NCBI GenBank assembly: GCA_003221825.1
Contig: QHUE01000005.1
Location: forward strand, 1-13,172
DNA from: Gemmatimonadota bacterium
GTDB lineage: Bacteria; Gemmatimonadota; Gemmatimonadetes; Gemmatimonadales; GWC2-71-9
Reading direction: 5' to 3'
DNA length: 13,172 nt
The notes under the pieces were generated by a model. The model was not told where the DNA came from. It made no database searches and was given only the letters and a program-made list of their open reading frames with translations. The translations under genes and the position numbers were made by a program. This document shows positions 1 through 8,085 of this stretch, piece by piece. Every line of letters starts with the position of its first letter. The stretch's first letter is position 1.

Positions 1-1569
1 CGCGCCGTCGATCACCGCGTTGCCGTCTTGCTCGGCACGCTGGCGATTGTCGTGGTCTCCGTCGTTGCGTTTGTGATTTACCCGCCGACGCGACTCCAGA
101 ACGAGCTGATCCCGGACGACGATCGCGGCTTCTTCCTGGTCGTCGTGCGTGGACCGGAAGGCGCATCGCTGCCGTACACCGACAGCTACGTGCGTCAGGT
201 GGAACAGATCGTTGGTCACACGCCCGGCGTGCGAGGGTACTTCACAATCGTCGGCGGATTCGCGGGTGGCGTGAACAGCGCGTTCATCGGCGTCATCATG
301 GAGGATTGGGGCAAGCGCCCGAGCGTGAAGCAGACGATCGGCGGGCTGTTTCCCCAGCTCATGGGGATTCCGGGAGTCCTGGCATTTCCGTACGCGCCCG
401 GGGCGATCGGCTTCGCGCAGCCGATTCAGTACGTCGTCCAGAATCCCGATTTCGCGAAACTCACCGACATCATGGGGCCGTTCGTCGGCCGCGTCTCGCA
501 AGTCAAGGGCCTCGCGAACGTCCAGACCGACCTATTCGTGAACAAGCCCGAGCTGCGGGTGACGTTCGACCGGGACCGGGCTGAGGATTTGGGGGTGCCC
601 GTCCGCGACGTGGCGAGCGCCCTCCAGACGTTCCTTGGCGGCCGCCGCGTCAGCACCTTCACGCGGAACGACAAACTCTACTACGTAATGGTGCAGCTCG
701 ATCCCAAGGATCGCGCCACGCCGAGCGACATGCGCGGGATTTATCTGCGAGGCAAGGGCGGCCAGCTGGTCCAGCTCGACGCCCTGGCGAACGTCCAGGA
801 AGGAGTGGGTGCGCGGCAGATCAACCACTTCAATCGGATCCCCTCATTCACCTTGTCGGCGTCGCTGATGCCGGGGCTCGCGCAGGGCGAGGCGCTCGAT
901 TCGATTGATGCGGTCGCGCGGCAAATCCTGCCGCCCGGGACCACGACGGCGCTCGCCGGAGAATCGCGCGAGTACAAGGAGAGCGGGAGCGCCATCTACT
1001 TTGCGTTCGTGATCGCGCTGATCGTGGTGTTCATGGTGCTCGCCTCACAGTTCGAATCGCTGCTGCATCCCTGGACGGTGCTCATGGCCGTCCCGCTCGC
1101 CGTGACCGGTGCGCTGGCGACGCTGAAGTTCGCGGCGATCATCCATCGGTCGGGTGCCACGATGAACCTGTACAGCCAGATCGGAATGATTCTGCTGATC
1201 GGACTGGTCAGTAAGAACTCGATTCTGCTCGTCGAATACACAAACCAGCTGCGAGAGAAAGGCCTCGACACCGTCGCGGCGGTCCTCGAGGCGGGCCGCA
1301 TCCGGTTGCGGCCGATTCTCATGACGTCGGTGGCCACCATCATGGGTGCGGTCCCGGTCGCCTGGGGCGTCGGCGCGGGCTCCGCGTCGCGCAAGCCGCT
1401 GGGCTATGCGATCGTCGGCGGCGTCTTCTTCTCCACCGCGCTCACGCTGTTCGTCGTGCCGGTCGCGTACCTGGTCCTGCCGGCGGTGTTCCACTGGATC
1501 GGCAGTCTGCCGCGGCGATTGTATCGGCTCGTCCGTCGCCGCGAGCCACTCACGGCGGAGGGCGACTGA
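1..1569 (+). CDS. RND efflux pump, HAE1/AcrB-type, C-terminal half (5' partial)
   Basis: Inner-membrane proton-driven resistance-nodulation-division transporter that exports hydrophobic or amphiphilic compounds through a periplasmic adaptor and a TolC channel. The frame is open from base 1, so the true start lies upstream; the TTG at 28 is not a start. The 522 residues correspond to about AcrB 530 to the end. A membrane segment resembling TM7 is followed by LIPDDDRGFF, as in AcrB after TM7. Next come the second periplasmic porter/docking region, then TM8-9 around IYFAFVIALIVVFMVLASQF. The conserved LVSKNSILLVEY follows, whose Lys (bases 1213-1215) matches the AcrB proton-relay Lys940, and then RLRPILMTS with the relay Thr. 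The TM12 region ends at the stop. The channel and adaptor genes follow directly. Substrate cannot be read from sequence. The family assignment is secure. Confidence 0.96.
   Translation, partial: RAVDHRVAVLLGTLAIVVVSVVAFVIYPPTRLQNELIPDDDRGFFLVVVRGPEGASLPYTDSYVRQVEQIVGHTPGVRGYFTIVGGFAGGVNSAFIGVIMEDWGKRPSVKQTIGGLFPQLMGIPGVLAFPYAPGAIGFAQPIQYVVQNPDFAKLTDIMGPFVGRVSQVKGLANVQTDLFVNKPELRVTFDRDRAEDLGVPVRDVASALQTFLGGRRVSTFTRNDKLYYVMVQLDPKDRATPSDMRGIYLRGKGGQLVQLDALANVQEGVGARQINHFNRIPSFTLSASLMPGLAQGEALDSIDAVARQILPPGTTTALAGESREYKESGSAIYFAFVIALIVVFMVLASQFESLLHPWTVLMAVPLAVTGALATLKFAAIIHRSGATMNLYSQIGMILLIGLVSKNSILLVEYTNQLREKGLDTVAAVLEAGRIRLRPILMTSVATIMGAVPVAWGVGAGSASRKPLGYAIVGGVFFSTALTLFVVPVAYLVLPAVFHWIGSLPRRLYRLVRRREPLTAEGD
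1557..1562 (+). promoter_or_regulatory. Shine-Dalgarno of the TolC-family gene
   Basis: GGAGGG six bases before the ATG at 1569 lies inside the last codons of the pump gene. It fixes the start of the channel gene and supports coupled translation. Confidence 0.8.
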
Positions 1570-2858
1570 TGCTGGCACTCCTGCTCGCCCTGCAGGGATT
1601 GGTGTCTCCGACCGACTCGCTGCCGCAAATTACGTTGACGGAGGCGTTGCAGCGGGCCGTGCAGCTCGACCCGAACTACGTCTCGGCGCTCGGCCAGGTC
1701 GACAACGCGGCTTGGGCGCGGCGCAATGCGTTCGCGGTATTCGTGCTCCCGTCGGCGACGGTGAGCGCGAACCGGCAAAGGACGGATCCGGCGAGCTTTT
1801 TTTTCACGGATACGCTCCTGCGGCTCAAGACCACGTGGTCGGCGACGCTCAATGTGCGGTACGACCTCTTTACCGGCGGCCAAAAGTTCGCGGAGCTGGC
1901 CCGGTCCGGTGCCGCGCTGGAGGGTGCGCACGCCGACGAGCTGCGCCAGCGCTTTGCGGCCGCGCTGCTGACCGAGTCGGACTATTACGCGGTGCTCCAG
2001 AACGCCGAGCTCGATCGCGTCGCGCGCGACCGGCTACGCCGTGCGCGAGAGCAACTCGGCGTGGCGCGCGCCCGCGTGTCGTCGGGCGCCGCCGTCTCCA
2101 CCGATTCGTTGAACCTGCGGCTCGAGATGACGCGGGCGCAGGTGGCGCAGCTCAAGCAGGAATCGGCGTTGCGGATCGCGCGGCTCGAGCTCGGTCGCCG
2201 TGTGGGTGCGGCTGGACCGGTTGACGCGGCGCCGCTCGATACGGCACCGGCTCCGGAGCTTCCGGTCTCGCTCGCTGACGCGATCACGGAAGCCGCCCGG
2301 CAGGGCCCCGACTATCGCGCGGCGGCGGCCAACGAGCGCGCGGCCAGCGCTGCGTATCGCGCCGAGTTGGGCAACTACCTGCCGCACGCGACGCTGGCGT
2401 ACAACAAACTCTCGTTGGGGACGAAGTTTTTTCCGAACGACCTGTTCAAGCAGTCGAATCTCACGCTCGGTATCTCGTTCCCGATCTGGAACAACGGGCA
2501 ACGGGAGCTTGCGCTCTCGCGCGCCCGCGTGAGCAAGGACATCGCCCGTGCACGGCGGCAGGACATGGATCGCGCGGTGCAGCATGACGTCACCGCGGCA
2601 TACGACACGTATGAGACCGCGCGCGCCAGCGCTGATCTCGCGCAGCAGGGGCTGGTGGTCGCGCGCGAAAGCTTCCGCGTGCAGCAGACCCGCTATCAGA
2701 GCGGCGCGACCACCATCCTCGACCTGCTCGATGCCGAAGTGAACCTGTCGCAGGCGGAGGCGGATCTCGTGCAAGCCCGCTATGGAACGCGACTCGCGCT
2801 CGCCGGCCTCGAAAGTATTCTCGGCCGGAGACTCTTCACCGATAAGGAATCTCAGTGA
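1569..2858 (+). CDS. TolC-family outer-membrane efflux channel (OEP)
   Basis: Outer-membrane channel partner of the RND pump, 429 residues, a normal length for the family. A short hydrophobic signal sequence (residues 1 to about 17, MLALLLALQGLVS) precedes two internally related OEP repeats. Each opens with the typical LTEAL-type helix: ITLTEALQRAVQLDPNY near residue 21 and VSLADAITEAARQGPDY near residue 230. The second repeat continues through ELGNYLPHATL, and TTILDLLDAEVNLSQAEADL lies near the C-terminus. These are the classical coiled-coil and barrel signatures. The ATG overlaps the pump stop (TGATG), and a strong GGAGGG at 1557-1562 sits six bases upstream, so start and coupling are well supported. 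A run of eight T (1797-1804) in the coding region encodes part of SFFFTD. Confidence 0.95.
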   Translation: MLALLLALQGLVSPTDSLPQITLTEALQRAVQLDPNYVSALGQVDNAAWARRNAFAVFVLPSATVSANRQRTDPASFFFTDTLLRLKTTWSATLNVRYDLFTGGQKFAELARSGAALEGAHADELRQRFAAALLTESDYYAVLQNAELDRVARDRLRRAREQLGVARARVSSGAAVSTDSLNLRLEMTRAQVAQLKQESALRIARLELGRRVGAAGPVDAAPLDTAPAPELPVSLADAITEAARQGPDYRAAAANERAASAAYRAELGNYLPHATLAYNKLSLGTKFFPNDLFKQSNLTLGISFPIWNNGQRELALSRARVSKDIARARRQDMDRAVQHDVTAAYDTYETARASADLAQQGLVVARESFRVQQTRYQSGATTILDLLDAEVNLSQAEADLVQARYGTRLALAGLESILGRRLFTDKESQ

Positions 2859-4009
2859 TGTCGTACCGCGCCCTTGCTGTTCTGCTCCTGCTCGCGGCTC
2901 CCGCCGCCTGCAAAAAGGCCAACTCCGCGGCTGGCGGGGGCCCCGGTGGACCTGGCGGTTTCGCCATGCCCGTCGAAGTCGCCGCCGCCATCCGCGACAC
3001 CGTCGTCGACGCGATCGCGGCAACCGGCCAGATCGAAGCGATCCAGTCGATCGAGCTGCGGCCCGAAGTCTCGGGACGCATCACCGACATCCTGGTCCGG
3101 GAAGGGCAGGAGGTCGCCGACGGCACGCCGCTCTTCAAGGTCGACGACGCCGAGCTCAAGGCGCAGGTCGCCCAGGCCGAGGCGGAGCGCCAGCTCGCGC
3201 GCCAGGCGCTGGAGCGCACCAAGCAGCTGATCGCGCAAAACGCGTCCTCGACATCCGATCTCGAGCAGGCCGAAGCCAAATCGCGCGGCGCCGACGCCAA
3301 TTACGATTTGCTGAAGACCAGGCTCGACCGCACCATGGTCCGCGCGCCGTTCGCGGGCGTCATCGGCCGCCGGCTCGTGAGCATCGGGACGTACGTGTCG
3401 CCGCAGACCCCGCTGATCACGCTGCAGTCGGTGAATCCGCAACACGCCTCGTTCGACGTGCCGGAGCGCTACGCCGACCGGCTGCGCCGCGGTCAGCTCG
3501 TGAGCTTCCAGGTCGCCGCGCTCCCGGGGAAGAACTTCTCCGGCGAGGTCGTATTCGTAGACCCCGTGGTCTCGCTGCCGGGCCGCACGATTCTCATCAA
3601 GGCGCGCGTCCCGAACAACGAGCATCAGCTCCAGGCCGGCATGTTCATCGAGGCGCGCCTTGCGACCGACATCCGGCCCAATGCCGTCGTCGTGCCGGAA
3701 GACGCGCTGCTCCCCATGCAGGGCTCGACCTTCATCTGGGTCATCAAAGGCGGCAAGGCTGATCGCCGGCAGGTGGGCGTCGGTGTGCGGACGGCGGGGT
3801 GGGCCGAAATTCAGGGCGGCGCGGAGGCCGGCGACTCGGTGGTGGTGGGTGGTGGGGAGCGCCTATTCCCGACCGCCCCGGTCATGGCTCGCTTGGTCGA
3901 GCGCCGTCGCGGCGTCCCGACGGGTCAGGAGTCCACCTCCGCGACGACGCGTCCCGCCGGCGGTACCGGGGGAGGGGCAGGCGCCGCCAAAGACACGACG
4001 AAACGCTAG
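2858..4009 (+). CDS. RND periplasmic adaptor (membrane fusion protein)
   Basis: Periplasmic adaptor linking the RND pump to the TolC channel, 383 residues. The N-terminus is a signal sequence ending LLLLAAPAAC with Cys18, so it may be a lipid-anchored protein like AcrA. The lipobox is imperfect (Pro at -3). The lipoyl/barrel-sandwich and hairpin region follows (IELRPEVSGRITDILVREGQ near 60, then an Ala/Gln/Glu-rich coiled coil). Next come VRAPFAGVIGRRLVSIGTYV, the beta-barrel region with LQAGMFIEARL, and VVVPEDALL. The last ~30 residues form a Gly/Ala/Thr-rich tail. The ATG at 2858 shares its A with the channel stop; AAGGA at 2844-2848 is well spaced. A GTG one codon earlier (2855) is less likely. 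It is the last gene of the operon, an unusual place for an adaptor, which usually comes first. Confidence 0.94.
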   Translation: MSYRALAVLLLLAAPAACKKANSAAGGGPGGPGGFAMPVEVAAAIRDTVVDAIAATGQIEAIQSIELRPEVSGRITDILVREGQEVADGTPLFKVDDAELKAQVAQAEAERQLARQALERTKQLIAQNASSTSDLEQAEAKSRGADANYDLLKTRLDRTMVRAPFAGVIGRRLVSIGTYVSPQTPLITLQSVNPQHASFDVPERYADRLRRGQLVSFQVAALPGKNFSGEVVFVDPVVSLPGRTILIKARVPNNEHQLQAGMFIEARLATDIRPNAVVVPEDALLPMQGSTFIWVIKGGKADRRQVGVGVRTAGWAEIQGGAEAGDSVVVGGGERLFPTAPVMARLVERRRGVPTGQESTSATTRPAGGTGGGAGAAKDTTKR

Positions 4010-6411
4010 CGGACGGGCCGCTCCGGCAGCGGCTGCAGCGTCGTTTCGGTGTTGCGGAAGATCGCCTGGGCGATCTGCTGCGCGCGCGCCGCCAGCGCGC
4101 TCTGCGACGTCTGCAGCTCCTGCGCCATCGTGTAGTAGGTCAGTCCGTACAGCGAGAGAATCCCTTCGGACGGCTTGTCCACCCAGCCGCGCGGCCGGAG
4201 CTTGGCCGCGGCATCCGCGTGGTACACGTCGAACAGCAGCCGCGTCGTGCGCGGCACGTTCACGTACCCCAGCGACTGAATCCCCTTGAGGCTGTCCGAC
4301 GGCGTCAGCTCCTTGCTGCGCAGCACGCGCGCGAACCCCTGGCCCTCGAGATGTGACGTAAAGCCGAACTGGTCGGCGTAGAGCCCGACGGTGCGGGAGA
4401 AAGAGATCGGCCGCTTGCCGAGCTGATCCTTGATGACCTGCAGCACGATGATGTCGGCGCGCTCGAGATAGGGGCGGCCCAGCATCTGGGGATCCATCGT
4501 GACGCGCACCGTGTCGGAGCCCGAGCCGAGCTTGGCGGTGCGCGCCTGCTCGAGCACGTAATACTGCTCCAACGCCGCCAGCTGCGCGTCCGTGAGGGTC
4601 ATGAGCCGGCCCTCGGGCTTGGGCCACTGCCGTCCCCGGTAGATCGCCGGCGCATGCGCGGAATCGAACGCCGCGAGCGGCCGGCGCTGCAGCTGCCGCA
4701 CGTACCAGTCGGTGTTGGCGAGCGACAGGTTGACGATCGTAACGTCTTGGCGGATGCCTTCGACCTCCTGCGCGTACCACAGCGGGAAGGTGTCGTTGTC
4801 GCCCGCGGTCACGAGCACCCCGTAGGGCTCGACCGATTGGAGCAGGTCGTACGCGAAGTCACGCGCCAGCGTCTCGCCCTTACGCGATGCGGTCAACCGG
4901 TTGCCGGCGAGGGGAATGAGTGCCAGCGCGAGGAGCGGCGTGCCGTACACCCAGCGGCGCGCCTCGTCGGGCTGGCGCTCGCGAAGCCACTCGCCCACCG
5001 CCTCGATCCCCGCCGCAAGTCCCATCGCGACCCAGATGCCCCAGAGCGCGAACGACACCATGAAGAAGTAGTCGCGCTGGCGCACCTCGTGCGCTGCCAG
5101 CGGCTGCTCGCTGTGCAGGGAGTAGCCGTACTTGAAATTGAGATAGAACACGAGCGCGAACGTGAACGTGAAGACGAGGAACGTCATGGCGATCGCCGTG
5201 CGCCGGTCGGCGCGCCAGTGGCGCATCGCCCCCGCGATGCCGAGGAACGCAAACACGACGGCCAGGACGCGCTGCACGCGGTCCGACCAGTCGTGCGCGA
5301 ACTGCCAGCTGAAGTACTGCGCGTAGTTGACGAGCTGCGCCCAGTAGAGCGCCACGGTGTGGCCCGTGTTGCCCACGCCGGGCGCCTGCGTGGGATTGTC
5401 GAAGATCGACGGCTTGCCGTACTGCTGCCGCGTCAGCACCGCCCACAGCGCCTGCCAGTTTGTCGGCTCACCCTCGTTGATCGGCGGGAAGAACGCCGCG
5501 CGAATCGGCAGATAGGTGTACACCGACAGCCCAACCACCGCCACGAGCAGGGCCGCGAGCGCAAACGACGCGTTGCCCGCCAGGATCGCGTACACCAGGG
5601 CGGCCGCGAACAGCACACCGGCCACGGCGATCGGCTCCCAGCCCTCGAGGCCGAGTGAAAGCAGGAGTCCCCACACCGTCGTGAACACGAGGAACTGCGA
5701 CCACTCGAGGCTGCGCTCCCCATCCGACAGCGGCCGGTTTTTCTTGAGCGGCGGATACAGCAGGATCATCACCACGGGGCCGACCAGCACGCCCATCATG
5801 TGGTTCGTGGCGGTCAGCGCGAGGAGATAGATGATCAGCAGCAGGTGGTGGTCGTGCGCTTCGCCGGCCGGCTGATCGTCCCAGCGGACGATGAGCCACA
5901 GAATCAGCGCGATCGAGAGCAGGCTCAGCGTGTACACCTTCTCGTTCACCACCGACTGGTTCCAGACGGTGAATGCCGTCGCGGAGACGATCGCGCCGGC
6001 GAGCGCGACGAGCCGGCGCGGCCACAGCGCCGGCACGAACGAGCGCAGCCAGCGCTCGGCGACGAGGAACCAGCAGCCGGCGGAGACGGCGCTCGTCACG
6101 GCGGCGAAGAGATTGATGCGCGCCGCGTACCCGGCCATGAACGGCAGCAACCCGAACACGTGCGCGATCAGCACGAAGAGCGGGTTGCCCGGCGGATGCG
6201 GAATGCCGAGCGTGTACGCCGCCGCGAGGTACTCCGACGTGTCCCAGAACTGCGTCGTTGGGGCGAGCGTCGCGATGTAGAGGATCAGCGCGCCGACGGA
6301 GACGCAGGCCGCCATGAGATAGGGCGGCTTAACGGCGTTTGCAGGCGTGGTCGCCGCGTCGTCGAGCTGGCGGCTCGCGGGGGTGGCGCGGTTGGGATAC
6401 GTGGTCGTCAT
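4006..6411 (-). CDS. DUF2723 / TMEM260-like polytopic membrane glycosyltransferase
   Basis: 801-residue multi-spanning membrane protein of the DUF2723 family, which includes the eukaryotic protein O-mannosyltransferase TMEM260. By family it is a GT-C-type enzyme moving sugar from a lipid-linked donor. After a short polar N-terminus, TM1 (about 32-50) is followed by FWDTSEYLAAA with Asp57 and Glu60, then GIPHPPGNPLF (His72). That acidic loop and HPPG motif are the family hallmark. Many hydrophobic segments follow, then EVRQRDYFFMVSFALWG and the C-terminal signature GDNDTFPLWYAQEVEGIRQD. The ATG at 6411 lies 11 bases after the purH stop, so the two are probably cotranscribed. No good Shine-Dalgarno is visible, but a three-codon frame (ATG GGC CTA TGA, 6419-6408) ends on the start as ATGA. 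Its stop overlaps that of the convergent adaptor gene. Acceptor and donor are unknown. Confidence 0.9.
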   Translation of the reverse strand: MTTTYPNRATPASRQLDDAATTPANAVKPPYLMAACVSVGALILYIATLAPTTQFWDTSEYLAAAYTLGIPHPPGNPLFVLIAHVFGLLPFMAGYAARINLFAAVTSAVSAGCWFLVAERWLRSFVPALWPRRLVALAGAIVSATAFTVWNQSVVNEKVYTLSLLSIALILWLIVRWDDQPAGEAHDHHLLLIIYLLALTATNHMMGVLVGPVVMILLYPPLKKNRPLSDGERSLEWSQFLVFTTVWGLLLSLGLEGWEPIAVAGVLFAAALVYAILAGNASFALAALLVAVVGLSVYTYLPIRAAFFPPINEGEPTNWQALWAVLTRQQYGKPSIFDNPTQAPGVGNTGHTVALYWAQLVNYAQYFSWQFAHDWSDRVQRVLAVVFAFLGIAGAMRHWRADRRTAIAMTFLVFTFTFALVFYLNFKYGYSLHSEQPLAAHEVRQRDYFFMVSFALWGIWVAMGLAAGIEAVGEWLRERQPDEARRWVYGTPLLALALIPLAGNRLTASRKGETLARDFAYDLLQSVEPYGVLVTAGDNDTFPLWYAQEVEGIRQDVTIVNLSLANTDWYVRQLQRRPLAAFDSAHAPAIYRGRQWPKPEGRLMTLTDAQLAALEQYYVLEQARTAKLGSGSDTVRVTMDPQMLGRPYLERADIIVLQVIKDQLGKRPISFSRTVGLYADQFGFTSHLEGQGFARVLRSKELTPSDSLKGIQSLGYVNVPRTTRLLFDVYHADAAAKLRPRGWVDKPSEGILSLYGLTYYTMAQELQTSQSALAARAQQIAQAIFRNTETTLQPLPERPVR

Positions 6412-6422
6412 AGGCCCATAAT

Positions 6423-7976
6423 CTAGTGGCGGAACTGCCGCATACCGGTCAGGATCATGGCAAGGTCGTGCTCGTCCGCCGCGGCAATCACCTCGGCGTC
6501 CTTGACCGATCCTCCGGGCTGGATGATGGCGGTGACCCCCGCCGCAGCCGCTTCGTCCACGCCGTCGCGGAAGGGGAAGAAGGCGTCGCTCGCGAGCACC
6601 GCGCCCTGGGGCTCGTGGCCCTGCTGGCGGGCCTTGTGACCCGCCAGGAATGAGGAATCCACGCGGCTCATCTGCCCGGCGCCAATCCCGATGGCCGCCT
6701 CGTCCTTGACCAGCACGATGGCGTTGGATTTGATCGCGCCCACCGCCGCCCAGGCGAACCGCAGGTCGTTCCATTGCGCATCGGTGGGGCGGCGGGTCGT
6801 GGCGACGCGCCACTGCGATTCGTCGGCGATGGCTGAATACCGGAAGCGGTCCTGCACCAGGAACCCGCCGCGCACGCGTTTGTAGTCGAGGGTCGGCTCG
6901 TCGTGCACCATCGGCAGCTCGACGACGCGCAGGTTCTTCTTTTCCTTGAACACCGCGAGTGCGGCGGCGTCGACGCGCGGCGCGACGACGACCTCGACGA
7001 ACAGCTCGCGCATCGCCTCGGCGGCGGCCTTGTCCACCACGGTATTGAATGCGACGACCGATCCGAAGGCCGACGTCCGGTCGGTCGCCAGCGCGCGCGT
7101 GAAGGCCTCGGCGGCGTTGCGGCCGAGCGCGATGCCGCAGGGCGTCGTGTGCTTGATGATGACGCACGCCGCGCGGGAGTCTCGGCCTTGCCACGGCGCC
7201 ACGGCCATGACGGCGGCATCGACGTCGAGCAGGTTGTTGAACGACAGCTCCTTGCCGTGGAGCTGGCGCATGTCGCGGATGCCGGGGGGGGGCTCGTCGG
7301 TCACGTAGAGCGCGGCGCGCTGATGCGGGTTCTCGCCGTAGCGCAGCGCCTGCTGGCGCTGTAGCACTAGGCTCAGTGTGGGCGGCAGCGACTCCTGTGA
7401 GCGCGACAGGTAGCCGAGGATCGCTGCATCATACGCGGTCGTGTACGCGAACACTTTGGTGGCAAGCGCCTGGCGCAACCCCGGGCTTGCGCCCGGGGTT
7501 AGCCCACCCTTGAGAGCGTCGAGCACCATGGGATAGTCGTCGGGGTCCACGACGACGATGACGTCGGCGTGGTTTTTCGCCGCTGAGCGGAGCATCGATG
7601 GTCCGCCGATGTCGATCTGCTCGATCGCTTGCGCGAAGGTGGTCTGCGGTTTGGCGACGGTCTCGCGGAACGGATAGAGATTCACGGCGACGAGGTCGAT
7701 GGGCGTGATGCCGTGCTGCTGCATCGCCTCGAGATCGCTGGAGTTATTTCTTCGTGCGAGTAGTGCTCCATGTACCTTCGGATGCAGAGTCTTTACCCGC
7801 CCGTCCATCATCTCTGGAAAGCCTGTGACTTCTTCAACGCGGACGACCGGAATGCCTTCCCGCCGCAGCGCCTCCGCCGTCCCACCGGTGGAGACGATCT
7901 CCCAGCGTAGCTCAACGAGCTGACGGGCGAAATCCACAATTCCACGCTTGTCCGAGACTGACAGCAGAGCCCTCAT
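6423..7976 (-). CDS. purH: Bifunctional AICAR formyltransferase / IMP cyclohydrolase
   Basis: Catalyses the last two steps of de novo IMP synthesis: formylation of AICAR with 10-formyl-THF, then ring closure. It is 517 residues, close to the usual ~520. The N-terminal MGS-like cyclohydrolase domain (1 to ~130) has ALLSVSDKRGI, STGGTAEALR and GRVKTLHPKVHG. It leads into LRSAAKNHADV and then RYGENPHQRAALY. The transformylase active-site Lys275-His276 lie in IIKHTTPCGIALG, where most family members have KHANPCG. The C-terminus is the conserved QPGGSVKDAEVIAAADEHDLAM plus MRQFRH. The start is chosen at the ATG of MRALLSVSDK. An in-frame TTG at 7994 would lie in repeat DNA. No Shine-Dalgarno is visible because repeat array A runs up to the start. 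Residues 159-167 are encoded by a perfect palindrome, and a nine-base homopolymer (7284-7292) encodes EPPPG. Confidence 0.97.
   Translation of the reverse strand: MRALLSVSDKRGIVDFARQLVELRWEIVSTGGTAEALRREGIPVVRVEEVTGFPEMMDGRVKTLHPKVHGALLARRNNSSDLEAMQQHGITPIDLVAVNLYPFRETVAKPQTTFAQAIEQIDIGGPSMLRSAAKNHADVIVVVDPDDYPMVLDALKGGLTPGASPGLRQALATKVFAYTTAYDAAILGYLSRSQESLPPTLSLVLQRQQALRYGENPHQRAALYVTDEPPPGIRDMRQLHGKELSFNNLLDVDAAVMAVAPWQGRDSRAACVIIKHTTPCGIALGRNAAEAFTRALATDRTSAFGSVVAFNTVVDKAAAEAMRELFVEVVVAPRVDAAALAVFKEKKNLRVVELPMVHDEPTLDYKRVRGGFLVQDRFRYSAIADESQWRVATTRRPTDAQWNDLRFAWAAVGAIKSNAIVLVKDEAAIGIGAGQMSRVDSSFLAGHKARQQGHEPQGAVLASDAFFPFRDGVDEAAAAGVTAIIQPGGSVKDAEVIAAADEHDLAMILTGMRQFRH
7477..7500. repeat. 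Perfect 10-bp palindrome inside purH (REP-like)
   Basis: AACCCCGGGC (7477-7486), loop TTGC, then GCCCGGGGTT (7491-7500): perfect arms of 10 bp with a 4-base loop. It lies in the purH coding region and encodes TPGASPGL (residues 160-167) in a region between the two enzymatic domains that I expect to tolerate change. The form resembles the small GC-rich REP/palindromic elements dispersed in many genomes. That it is a mobile or dispersed element is inference, since this window has only one copy. Confidence 0.6.
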
Positions 7977-7978
7977 AG

Positions 7979-8083
7979 GGCGGTCAAGAAACAACGGCGG
8001 CGGTCAAAGAGCAACTGCGGCGGTCGGGCCGTCCGTGACCGCCGCCTTTGCCGTTTGACCGCCGCATTTGTCGTTTGACCGCC
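7979..8083. repeat. Repeat array A: converging 20-bp units forming a 105-bp imperfect palindrome
   Basis: CGGTC occurs at 7981, 8001 and 8021, and its reverse complement GACCG at 8037, 8057 and 8077. The period is exactly 20 bp on both sides, symmetric about base 8031. Unit consensus, shared with array B, is CGGTCAARARRCAAMNGCGG. The inner stem is GCGGCGGTC (8017-8025) with GACCGCCGC (8037-8045) around an 11-base loop. Pairing continues outward with small mismatched patches to 7979/8083. The array fills the space between the stop of the M42 peptidase gene (8086) and the purH ATG (7976). In the transcript it would fold into a long hairpin just before purH. Its function is unknown. Confidence 0.85.
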
Positions 8084-8085
8084 TC

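Noticed and set aside
1797..1804. T8 run in the TolC-family gene as a terminator or programmed slip site
   Set aside because: No preceding stem was seen and the frame is intact through conserved OEP sequence; it simply encodes a run of Phe.
4008..4022. AGCGG-ACGGG-CCGCT hairpin as a terminator
   Set aside because: Only five stem pairs and no T-run on either strand; too weak to call.
4889..4896. GCGGTCAA in the DUF2723 gene as another copy of the 20-bp repeat
   Set aside because: An isolated 8-base match without the AARARRCAA continuation or periodic neighbours; chance in GC-rich DNA. The same applies to CGGTCAA at 10224-10230 in purN.
4006..7194. A single 1062-residue minus-strand protein
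   Set aside because: The part above 6411 is an out-of-frame reading of purH. The DUF2723 protein starts at the ATG at 6411 with recognisable family sequence from there on.
7977..7994. purH starting at the in-frame TTG at 7994
   Set aside because: This lies inside repeat DNA, has no ribosome site, and adds residues absent from PurH; the ATG at 7976 begins the conserved RALLSVSDK.
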